Shown here piece by piece: positions 1 through 5,831 of a stretch of 8,217 nucleotides of DNA. The notes below the pieces were generated by a model, which had not been told where the DNA came from, searched no databases, and saw only the letters and a program-made list of their open reading frames with translations. Source of the stretch: Candidatus Rokuibacteriota bacterium (GTDB taxonomy: Bacteria > Methylomirabilota > Methylomirabilia > Rokubacteriales > CSP1-6); contig QHRT01000429.1 in NCBI GenBank assembly GCA_003220195.1, positions 1 to 8,217 of the forward strand, in the 5' to 3' direction. Every line of letters begins with the position of its first letter. Positions within the stretch are counted from its first letter, which is position 1. Both the position numbers and the translations under genes were made by a program.

Positions 1-2304
1 CCGCTGGTGCCGGCGAACGGCGAGCTCGATGCGGACCGCATCGCGCAGATCGTCGCGACGCGCCTCGAACGGCGCGTGCGGCTCGACTCGGTCACCGCGC
101 GCGTGGCGTTGCTGGAAGCCCTGCGCGAGAGGCCGGCGCCGATCACGCTCGCGCGGCAGGCGTACTTCTGCTCGGGGTGCCCGCACAACAGCTCGACCCT
201 CGTGCCCGAGGGCTCGCTGGCGGGCGGCGGCATCGGCTGCCACGGCATGGCCATGCTCATGGATCGAAAGACGATCGGCATCACGCACATGGGCGGCGAG
301 GGCGCGCAGTGGGTCGGCATGGCGCCGTTCACCGAGGTGCCGCACATGTTCCAGAACCTCGGCGACGGCACCTACTTCCACTCCGGATCGATGGCGATCC
401 GGCAGGCCGTCGCCGCCGGCACGAACGTGACGTTCAAGATCCTCTACAACTCCGCGGTCGCCATGACGGGCGGCCAGGACGCGGCCGGCGCGTTCCCGGT
501 GCCCGAGCTGACGCGCGAGCTCGAGGCCGAGGGCGTCAAGAAGATCCTGGTCCTCGCGGACGATCCGGAGAAGTACCCGGCGGATGCGCGGTGGGCCGAC
601 GGCGTGGACGTCTGGGACCGCGAGCGGCTCGACGAGGCGCAGCGCATCCTGCGCGACACGCCCGGCGTCACCGTGCTCGTCTACGACCAGCGCTGCGCCG
701 CCGAGAAGCGCCGGCTGCGCAAGCGCGGCAAGCTCGACGATCCGCCGATGCGCGTCTTCATCAACGAGGCGGTCTGCGAGGGCTGCGGCGACTGCGGCGT
801 GAAGTCGAACTGCCTCAGCGTGCATCCGGTCGACACCGAGTTCGGCCGTAAGACGCAGATCCACCAGTCGTCCTGCAACAAGGACTACTCGTGCCTGAAG
901 GGCGATTGCCCGTCGTTCGTCACCGTGACGCCGCTGGGCTCGGCGCGCAAGAAGCGCGCGCCGTACGTCGTCGACCGCGAGCTTCCCGAGCCCGCGCTCG
1001 CGGTGCCGCGCAAGGCGACCGTCTTCATGATGGGCATCGGCGGCACGGGCGTCGTCACCGTGAACCAGATCCTCGGCACGGCGGCGATGCTCGACGGCAA
1101 GAGCGTGCGCGGTCTCGACCAGACCGGGCTCAGCCAGAAGGGCGGGCCGGTCGTCTCTCATCTGAAGATCTTCGAGAAGCCGACCGAGGCATCGAGCAAG
1201 ATCGCCGCCGCCAGCGCCGACTGCTACATCGGCTTCGACCTGCTCGTCGCGACCGCGCAGCAGAATCTCGATCACGCGAGTCCCGAGCGCACGATCGCCG
1301 TCGTCTCGACGAGCAAGATCCCGACCGGCGCGATGGTCACGTCGACCGCGGTGGAGTTTCCCGAGCTCTCCGGTCTCCTGTCGTCGATCGATCGGGTGAC
1401 CCGGAAGGATCAGAACGTCTTCCTCGACGCGATCCGGCTCGCCGAGACGCTCTTCGACGATCACATGGCGGCGAACATGATCGTGCTCGGCGCCGCGTGG
1501 CAGGGGGGCGCGATTCCGGTCAGTGCCCGCGCGCTCGAGGAGGCGATCGCTTTGAATGGCGTCTCCGTCCAGATGAACACGCACGCGTTCCGCGCCGGCC
1601 GCTTGCTCGTCGCCGACCCCGAGTGGGCAAAGACCGTCAAGATGCGACGGGTCGGCGCTGTCGAGGCGGCGCCGCAGCTCACCGACGAAGCCGGCGAGCT
1701 CCGGCGGCTGCTGGAGATTCGCGTGCCCGAGCTGATCGCCTACCAGGACGTCGCGTACGCGCGGAGCTACGTCGACACCGTGAAGCGCGTCGCCGACACC
1801 GAGCGTGCCCGCGTGCCGGGCGAGACCCGGCTCGGCGAAGCGACCGCTCGCTACCTCTTCAAGCTGATGGCGTACAAGGACGAGTACGAGGTGGCGCGGC
1901 TGCACCTCGCCAGCGATCTCCGGAGTGCGCTCGCGGAGGAATTTCCGGGCGGCGTCCGGATGCAGTACAACCTGCACCCGCCGATGCTGCGGGCACTCGG
2001 CTTTGGCCGGAAGATCAAGCTCGGGTCGTGGTTCGACGGCGTGTTCCGTCTCCTCGTAAGGATGCGCAGCCTGCGCGGGAGCGCGCTCGATCCCTTCGGG
2101 TATGCACGCGTCCGTCGGGTGGAGCGCGCGCTGATCGCGGAATACCGCGCGCTGCTGGAGAAGGCGCTGACCAGTTTGTCGCCCGAGACGTACGGGCGCG
2201 CGGTCAAGCTGGCGAGCCTCCCGGACGTGATCCGAGGCTACGAAGACGTCAAGCTGCGCAACGTCGACCGTTTCCGCCAGGAGGCCCAGTCGCTCGGATT
2301 CTGA
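1..2304 (+). CDS. Fused indolepyruvate:ferredoxin oxidoreductase, C-terminal two thirds (5' end outside window)
   Basis: This enzyme family oxidatively decarboxylates aryl-pyruvates (indolepyruvate, phenylpyruvate) to aryl-acetyl-CoA with ferredoxin as acceptor, in aromatic amino-acid breakdown. The reading frame is open from the first base, so the pyrimidine-binding N-terminal half is missing and the GTG at 7 is probably internal. In order the sequence shows: a TPP-binding region with GCPHN (near 178) and GDGTYFHSG (361-387) followed by KILYNSAVAMTGGQ; a cysteine cluster with CEGCGDC (775-795) and further cysteines to about 909, consistent with Fe-S binding; a POR-gamma-like domain starting with GIGGTGVVT (near 1036) and QTGLSQKGGPVVSH; and a C-terminal extension (about 1700-2290) resembling DUF6537. 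This is the single-chain alpha/gamma fusion found in aerobic bacteria, not the separate archaeal IorA and IorB subunits. The next gene starts 27 nt after the TGA stop. Family assignment is firm; the exact substrate is inferred. Confidence 0.93.
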   Translation, partial: PLVPANGELDADRIAQIVATRLERRVRLDSVTARVALLEALRERPAPITLARQAYFCSGCPHNSSTLVPEGSLAGGGIGCHGMAMLMDRKTIGITHMGGEGAQWVGMAPFTEVPHMFQNLGDGTYFHSGSMAIRQAVAAGTNVTFKILYNSAVAMTGGQDAAGAFPVPELTRELEAEGVKKILVLADDPEKYPADARWADGVDVWDRERLDEAQRILRDTPGVTVLVYDQRCAAEKRRLRKRGKLDDPPMRVFINEAVCEGCGDCGVKSNCLSVHPVDTEFGRKTQIHQSSCNKDYSCLKGDCPSFVTVTPLGSARKKRAPYVVDRELPEPALAVPRKATVFMMGIGGTGVVTVNQILGTAAMLDGKSVRGLDQTGLSQKGGPVVSHLKIFEKPTEASSKIAAASADCYIGFDLLVATAQQNLDHASPERTIAVVSTSKIPTGAMVTSTAVEFPELSGLLSSIDRVTRKDQNVFLDAIRLAETLFDDHMAANMIVLGAAWQGGAIPVSARALEEAIALNGVSVQMNTHAFRAGRLLVADPEWAKTVKMRRVGAVEAAPQLTDEAGELRRLLEIRVPELIAYQDVAYARSYVDTVKRVADTERARVPGETRLGEATARYLFKLMAYKDEYEVARLHLASDLRSALAEEFPGGVRMQYNLHPPMLRALGFGRKIKLGSWFDGVFRLLVRMRSLRGSALDPFGYARVRRVERALIAEYRALLEKALTSLSPETYGRAVKLASLPDVIRGYEDVKLRNVDRFRQEAQSLGF

Positions 2305-2320
2305 TCGGCGTGTGCGCTTC

Positions 2321-2325
2321 GGAGA
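2321..2325 (+). promoter_or_regulatory. Ribosome binding site of the small zincin gene
   Basis: GGAGA lies 6 nt before the ATG at 2332. This favours that ATG over the in-frame TTG at 2326, which directly abuts the purine run and would leave no spacer. Confidence 0.6.
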
Positions 2326-2331
2326 TTGTCC

Positions 2332-2886
2332 ATGTTCCTCGGGACGGACTCGGCCAGGCAATTTCCGAAATGCACCACGCTGCTCCAGACACTGGAAGTC
2401 AATTTGAAAAGGCAACCCGACGTGCTCAAGGCCTTTCTGCAGGCCTGCATGGCGGACCACCAGCGAGGAAATCCCAGGGACACGGAGAAAATTGCCCGAC
2501 AGGCGATCCGGTGGGGAACGCCACCACGGGTGGTCGTGCGTGAAGGGCTGCTCAATCGACCCGTGGCCGGCCAGATCGTCGGCGCCTGCGGCTTCCACAA
2601 CACGTTCCTGAGCAACAACTTCCTGGAGATCACGGACGTCTGGTTCAACGCGTTCGAGTTCGGCACGGCCGCCGTCGATCTCGTCAGCAACACCCATCGG
2701 CTCACGACCACGGTGTTACACGAGACGGTCCACTGGGTCCGGCAGGCGGCAAATGCCTCGGACGAGGTGGTCGACCTGGGGAACGGTGTGGAGGAAGCCG
2801 GTGAGGCCTTCGAGCGCCTGGCATTCGGCAGCAGGGTCTGCACCCCGGACGAGCTGAGCGACGCGCTGGCCGCATTGCGCAAGTGA
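2332..2886 (+). CDS. Small HExxH zinc-metallopeptidase-like protein (zincin; similar to metallopeptidase toxin domains)
   Basis: The 184-residue product has no signal peptide or membrane segment. Its clearest signature is LHETVHW, with HETVH at residues 130-134: two zinc-ligand histidines and the general-base glutamate of gluzincin-type peptidases. Downstream, EEAGEAFERLAFG (154-166) offers glutamates suitable as third ligand, and a G-x-x-F-E-x-x-x-F-G pattern after the HExxHW helix recalls the Tox-MPTase3 group of polymorphic-toxin zincins. That match is from memory and not verified. The N-terminal ~65 residues are polar and helical-looking and show no secretion domain I recognise. The gene follows the oxidoreductase by 27 nt and converges on arfB. 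No immunity-like small gene is visible next to it. The 5' part is poorer in G+C (107 of 180 bases at 2341-2520) than the flanking genes, which hints at acquisition by transfer. Substrate and role are unknown. The ATG was chosen because of the GGAGA at 2321. Confidence 0.75.
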   Translation: MFLGTDSARQFPKCTTLLQTLEVNLKRQPDVLKAFLQACMADHQRGNPRDTEKIARQAIRWGTPPRVVVREGLLNRPVAGQIVGACGFHNTFLSNNFLEITDVWFNAFEFGTAAVDLVSNTHRLTTTVLHETVHWVRQAANASDEVVDLGNGVEEAGEAFERLAFGSRVCTPDELSDALAALRK

Positions 2887-2906
2887 GATCGCCGCCCGGC
2901 GGCTCA
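2884..2906. terminator. Possible bidirectional terminator hairpin between convergent genes
   Basis: The 17 bp between the two stop codons contain GCCGC-CCG-GCGGC (2891-2903), a 5-bp GC stem. The TGA of the zincin gene and the reverse-complement TGA (TCA) of arfB could pair as an outer stem across a GATC bulge. There is no T-tract on either strand, so function as an intrinsic terminator is only suggested by the position. Confidence 0.3.
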
Positions 2907-3335
2907 GTCGAAATCGCGGGGCATCGTCCGGAGCCGCTTGAGAGTGGAGCGGCGCTTCTTCGTTTCGATCCGTGTTTCCCTCGCGCCGGCTGGGGGCCGA
3001 GACTTCTTTCGCGGTCGCGGGGGTGTGAGCGCGGCGCGCACGAGCGTTTCGACCTTCGCCCGCGCATCGTCGACGTTCCGGGCCTGGTTCCGCGTCGCTT
3101 GACTCGTCACGAGCAGCCGTCCCTCGGCGTCCAGCCGGTTTCCGGCGAGCCTCGCGAGGCGGGCGCGCGCCTCGTCGTCGAGTCCTTCGATCTGGTCGAC
3201 GTCGACGCGTAACTCGACCTTCGTCGCGACCTTGTTCACGTTCTGGCCGCCCGGCCCGGAGGCGCGGACCGCACGGACCGCGATGGCGTGCGCGGGCACG
3301 CGAACGTCACCGGTGAGCACGATCGGATCAGCCAC
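2904..3335 (-). CDS. arfB: Peptidyl-tRNA hydrolase ArfB (alternative ribosome-rescue factor)
   Basis: ArfB enters the A site of ribosomes stalled on mRNA lacking a stop codon and hydrolyses the peptidyl-tRNA, releasing the chain and freeing the ribosome. The 143-residue length matches the family (about 140). The release-factor signature SGPGGQNVNKV (GGQ at residues 29-31) provides the catalytic loop. The block TSQATRNQARNVDDA (about residues 77-91) is typical of the RF-1 domain of this family. The last ~35 residues are strongly basic (KKSRPPAGARETR, then KKRRSTLKRLR), matching the tail that lies in the empty mRNA channel. The protein lacks the stop-codon-reading domains of RF1 and RF2, so it is not a canonical release factor. 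The start is GTG at 3335 with no Shine-Dalgarno; a TACAAT hexamer lies 6 nt upstream, suggesting a leaderless message. An ATG at 3343 is out of frame. The cyclase gene ends 26 bp upstream on the same strand. Confidence 0.93.
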   Translation of the reverse strand: MADPIVLTGDVRVPAHAIAVRAVRASGPGGQNVNKVATKVELRVDVDQIEGLDDEARARLARLAGNRLDAEGRLLVTSQATRNQARNVDDARAKVETLVRAALTPPRPRKKSRPPAGARETRIETKKRRSTLKRLRTMPRDFD

Positions 3336-3341
3336 GAGAAC

Positions 3342-3347
3342 ATTGTA
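3342..3347 (-). promoter_or_regulatory. Candidate -10 element for a leaderless arfB transcript
   Basis: Read on the minus strand, TACAAT (5 of 6 matches to TATAAT) is followed by 6 nt and then the GTG start, so transcription would begin at or next to the start codon. No convincing -35 hexamer lies 16-18 nt upstream, where the sequence is GC-rich cyclase 3' end. Confidence 0.45.
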
Positions 3348-3361
3348 GGGGAGCGGGCCGT

Positions 3362-4609
3362 TCAGGCGGACGTCTGCGGTAGTTCGAGCTGACCCGGATC
3401 ACGACGGCCGACCGAGCGATCCGTCCGTGGCCGGCGCGTGACGGACCGGCGCCCGGTTCGCGGCCGCGGAAAGTCGGCGCGCAGCCCTCGGGCCTGCACC
3501 TGGAACAGCGCTTCGGCATCCGGGAGACCGGACAGGTGGTGGCGGCCGAGATTGCGAAACCGGACGCCGCCCGGCGCCGCCGCGCCAACCGCGACTCGGG
3601 TCGCGCCGGACACGACGATCTGCCCGCCGTGCGCTGCGGCGCACACGCGCGCCGTCGCGTGAACCGCAAGACCGATGTATCCCGCGTCGGTGAGCGTCGG
3701 TCGCCCGCTATGGATCCCGATGCGAACCTGCACAAGGGCGCCGTCCTTCCAGGGGCGCGTGCCGAGCTCGCGCTGGATCTCGATCGCCGCCTCGACGGCC
3801 GCCGCCCCGCGCTCGAACACCGCGAAGAACTCGTCCGCGCGCGCATCGATCTCGCGGCCGTTCGCGCGCGACACGGCGGCGCGGAGGATGCCTCGGACGG
3901 CGTTCAGGACGGCGCCGTACTCGTCGCCGAGTTTGCGGAGCAGGGCGGTGGAGGCCTCGATGTCCGTCATGAGCAGGGTGACGAATCCGGTGGGCAGCGC
4001 CGCGGCATCCGTCGAGGTCGCCGGAATCTCACCCTGGAGACGGTCGTTCTCGACGACGAAGCGCACCGCTGCCAGCACCGTTTCCGTCAGCGCCGGATCA
4101 TCGAGAATCCGTCGATCGTGCACGAGCGCGGTCGTCGGCCGCCCCTGGCGCTCGAGGTACGTCACGGCCCGCTGATTCTTGGCCGCGGGAAGCGCGACCG
4201 GCTTTCCCGCGCCGTCCAGGTACGCGCCAGACGCGTCGGACCAGTGCAGGACCGAGAGCGTCGGATCTCTCAGAACCGTTCGCAGCCGTTTCTCGAGCTC
4301 GCCCGGAGCCGCATTGCGACCGAGCTCGATGACCAGGCGACCGGCGGCCGCGTGGCGCTGCTCGGATTGCAGCTGTCGCGTGATGAACCCGACGGGCACG
4401 ATGCGGTACTTCTTCGCCGCGTTGAGCAGCCGTGTGCGAGCGCGCTCCCGCGCGGCGTCGTCCTCGAACGCCACCTGGTTGAACCGCGCGAGCGCATTGC
4501 GCACGTGTGCCCTGTCGTGCACGGGCAGCCGTCGCCGGCCCTGAGAGTCGACGTAGGCGAAGGCCGAGTCCGGAAGGCGATCGCGCTTCTTGCTCTTGAG
4601 CCGGGCCAT
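3362..4609 (-). CDS. Class III adenylate/guanylate cyclase-type protein with SAFAYVD N-terminal and GAF-like middle domains
   Basis: This 415-residue soluble protein is a predicted nucleotidyl cyclase making cAMP or cGMP. Residues 1-80 form a conserved N-terminal module (LPDSAFAYVDSQGRRRLPVH, then HVRNALARFNQVAFEDDAARERA and KKYRIVPVGF) that I recall from cyclases of this type. Residues about 90-195 look like the degenerate GAF-like region of some bacterial sensor proteins, ending in ALVHDRRILDDPALTE and a helix VVENDRLQ. The catalytic domain (about 208-372) has MTDIEAST with metal-binding D216, ADEFFAVF with the second metal Asp D259, RIGIHSG (297-303), and YIGLAVHATARV with R321, followed by AAHGGQIVVS. 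The base-recognition lysine position is D255, and A258 replaces the usual Gly before D259, so substrate and activity are uncertain. The last ~40 residues are Arg/Pro-rich. ATG 4609 is chosen because conservation begins there; the frame stays open upstream but that stretch is low-complexity and Arg-rich. It is divergent from the zinc-ribbon gene. Confidence 0.88.
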   Translation of the reverse strand: MARLKSKKRDRLPDSAFAYVDSQGRRRLPVHDRAHVRNALARFNQVAFEDDAARERARTRLLNAAKKYRIVPVGFITRQLQSEQRHAAAGRLVIELGRNAAPGELEKRLRTVLRDPTLSVLHWSDASGAYLDGAGKPVALPAAKNQRAVTYLERQGRPTTALVHDRRILDDPALTETVLAAVRFVVENDRLQGEIPATSTDAAALPTGFVTLLMTDIEASTALLRKLGDEYGAVLNAVRGILRAAVSRANGREIDARADEFFAVFERGAAAVEAAIEIQRELGTRPWKDGALVQVRIGIHSGRPTLTDAGYIGLAVHATARVCAAAHGGQIVVSGATRVAVGAAAPGGVRFRNLGRHHLSGLPDAEALFQVQARGLRADFPRPRTGRRSVTRRPRTDRSVGRRDPGQLELPQTSA

Positions 4610-4615
4610 CGTTGA

Positions 4616-4621
4616 ACGATA
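4616..4621 (-). promoter_or_regulatory. Candidate -10 element for the cyclase gene
   Basis: Minus-strand TATCGT (4 of 6 matches to TATAAT) sits exactly 6 nt before the ATG at 4609. No Shine-Dalgarno is present, so a leaderless message is plausible. The hexamer itself is weak; the main support is that the same spacing occurs at arfB and, within 1 nt, at the deaminase gene. Confidence 0.3.
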
Positions 4622-4816
4622 ACGCGCGTTCGTGAATCCCGCCACAGCGCGGCCGGCACCGACGAACCTCCCGCGAGCGCCCAGGTATCGTGTGCGGCGT
4701 CGCGCCTGTCGTTTTGGCCTGCTTCTCCTTGGGCTCCGCGTCGGGCGGCTCGCCCGGCCAGCGGCCGGCCGGAGACTGACGGGCGTTGTGCTGCATCGTC
4801 CGTGAATCATCGAGGG

Positions 4817-4822
4817 TAGAAT
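4817..4822 (+). promoter_or_regulatory. Candidate -10 element for the zinc-ribbon gene
   Basis: TAGAAT (5 of 6 to consensus) lies in the divergent spacer, about 30 nt before a strong ribosome binding site. A transcript starting near 4829-4831 would have a short leader ending in GGAGGAGA. No good -35 is visible at the usual distance; TTGTGC at 4786 is too far away (25 nt). Confidence 0.35.
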
Positions 4823-4852
4823 CGCTCTCCAGGTCGTGCACGAAAGGTATCC

Positions 4853-4865
4853 GGAGGAGAGCATG
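4853..4865 (+). promoter_or_regulatory. Strong Shine-Dalgarno and ATG, out of frame with the downstream zinc-ribbon ORF
   Basis: GGAGGAGA (4853-4860) is followed by GC and ATG (4863-4865), the best ribosome binding site in the window. That ATG reads MWIEGDRLAADR and then continues into an Arg/Gly/Pro-rich shadow frame, while the convincing protein (CPAC and onward) is in the frame one base away. Removing one base from the CCGGCGC stretch at 4895-4901 would join the two as MWIEGDRLAADR-AIVVCPAC. Confidence 0.55.
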
Positions 4866-4905
4866 TGGATCGAGGGCGATCGGCTGGCGGCAGACCGGCG
4901 CAATC

Positions 4906-5721
4906 GTGGTGTGCCCGGCCTGTCGCCGAGATCTCGTGCGCCAGCCACTGGCAGCTCCCGGCGTGTACGCCAGCCGCTGTCCCGAGGGGCACGGCGCGTG
5001 GGCACCCGTCGACGCCCTGGAGGCGCTGCGACGGTTCGTCGACACGCACGCTTCAGCCGAGGCACGGGCGCGCCGCCGCGTGCGTCTCCTCACACGTGTG
5101 CTGCTGATCGTGCTCGTTGCCGCGCCGGTCGTCGGGCTCGTTTCCTTCGGTCCCGACGCCTGGATGAACGGCGTGTTCAAGCTTGTGCAGTGGCACTACG
5201 GCCGTTCGGTGAGTGCGACGAACTGGCCCGATTGGGGCTGGATGCTGCCCGGTGATATCCCGACCAAGGGCAGCACGATCGACGTTCACGCGGAGCTGCT
5301 GTACTTCGACCGGCTGATGCGACTGCTGAAAGTCGGGGCCTCCAACCGGTTGAACATGGATGCGGTGCTGAGCACTCGCCGCGACCGCCCGGAGTACGCG
5401 GTGATCTACGCCGTCTATCGCGAGCGTCAGACCGGTGTGCTGGATCGAATCGAGCACCTGCCGGTTCCCGACCGCCTGGCGGAGATCCACGGGCACGTGC
5501 TGCGCGCGGCGCGCGCCCAGATCGTCTTTTACGGCGCGTGGACGGAGGCCAAGGCTCGGGATCGCAGCGTGGATCTCGCGCGCATGCTCGAGCATCCGGC
5601 CGTGCGGGAGACCAACGAGGAGCTGCTCACTGCGTGGGCGTTGATCCAGAAGGCGTATCGCCTCGATCCCGAAACCTGGAGGACGATCGACCGCACCCTC
5701 TGCGCGTTCGACGTCATCTAG
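4906..5721 (+). CDS. Membrane-anchored zinc-ribbon (zf-TFIIB-like) protein of unknown function; 5' end uncertain
   Basis: Residues are counted from GTG 4906 (271 residues). The protein begins with a zf-TFIIB-like ribbon: CPAC (C3, C6), then about 19 residues later CPEGHGAW, where C25 and H29 complete a C-C-C-H set in place of the usual four cysteines. A basic linker (ARARRRVR, 53-60) precedes one hydrophobic segment at about 61-81 (LLTRVLLIVLVAAPVVGLVS), probably a single membrane helix. By the positive-inside rule the ribbon would be cytoplasmic. The C-terminal ~190 residues (aromatic-rich WHYGRSV, NWPDWGWMLPGD, then helical LLYFDRLMRLL and WALIQKAYRLDPETW) match no family I recognise. No ribosome binding site precedes GTG 4906 or GTG 4909. 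The strong site and ATG at 4863 are one base out of frame, so the true N-terminus may lie there with a frameshift or base-call error between. The gene is divergent from the cyclase. Confidence 0.7.
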   Translation: MVCPACRRDLVRQPLAAPGVYASRCPEGHGAWAPVDALEALRRFVDTHASAEARARRRVRLLTRVLLIVLVAAPVVGLVSFGPDAWMNGVFKLVQWHYGRSVSATNWPDWGWMLPGDIPTKGSTIDVHAELLYFDRLMRLLKVGASNRLNMDAVLSTRRDRPEYAVIYAVYRERQTGVLDRIEHLPVPDRLAEIHGHVLRAARAQIVFYGAWTEAKARDRSVDLARMLEHPAVRETNEELLTAWALIQKAYRLDPETWRTIDRTLCAFDVI

Positions 5722-5761
5722 CGTTCGGATCGTCCGTGTAGCGGCGAATTCCGCAGCCCTC

Positions 5762-5779
5762 CCCGTTTCGCGAAGCGGG
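5762..5779. terminator. Near-perfect palindrome downstream of the zinc-ribbon gene, possible terminator
   Basis: CCCGTTTCG followed directly by CGAAGCGGG forms 9-bp arms with one T/G wobble, about 40 bp after the zinc-ribbon stop and about 50 bp before the deaminase start. As RNA it would fold with a small CG-rich loop. No T-run follows, so it may be a terminator without U-tract or simply a palindromic site. Confidence 0.35.
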
Positions 5780-5818
5780 CCGCGTGAGCGAGCGCCGCCC
5801 GCCGTGCGACGCCCGCGC

Positions 5819-5824
5819 GATAAT
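5819..5824 (+). promoter_or_regulatory. Candidate -10 element for a leaderless adenine deaminase-like transcript
   Basis: GATAAT (5 of 6 to consensus) lies 7 nt before ATG 5832, placing the transcription start at or beside the start codon. No Shine-Dalgarno precedes 5832. The alternative upstream starts at 5784 and 5823 are in frame; the hexamer overlaps the ATG at 5823, which argues for 5832. Confidence 0.45.
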
Positions 5825-5831
5825 GCCGCCG

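Noticed and set aside
891..2543. 550-residue plus-strand frame
   Set aside because: It overlaps the oxidoreductase and has the Arg/Ala/Gly-rich composition of a shifted frame, with no recognisable motif.
4754..4768. CCGGCC-AGC-GGCCGG small palindrome in the divergent spacer
   Set aside because: A 6-bp pure G/C inverted repeat is expected by chance in such GC-rich DNA, and nothing else marks it as an operator.
4786..4791. TTGTGC as a -35 box for TAGAAT at 4817
   Set aside because: A 25-nt spacer is too long for a standard sigma-70-type promoter and only three bases match.
4610..5065. Upstream extension of the cyclase frame (minus strand) to a 567-residue protein
   Set aside because: The added 152 residues are Arg-, Pro- and Ser-rich low complexity typical of non-coding high-GC frames. 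They overlap the divergent gene, and family similarity starts at MARLKSKK.
4836..5255. Frame starting at the strong ribosome binding site region read straight through (MWIEGDRL...)
   Set aside because: After about 12 residues it becomes Arg/Gly/Pro-rich and motif-free, while the neighbouring frame has a clear zinc ribbon and membrane helix. Only its first codons are likely real.
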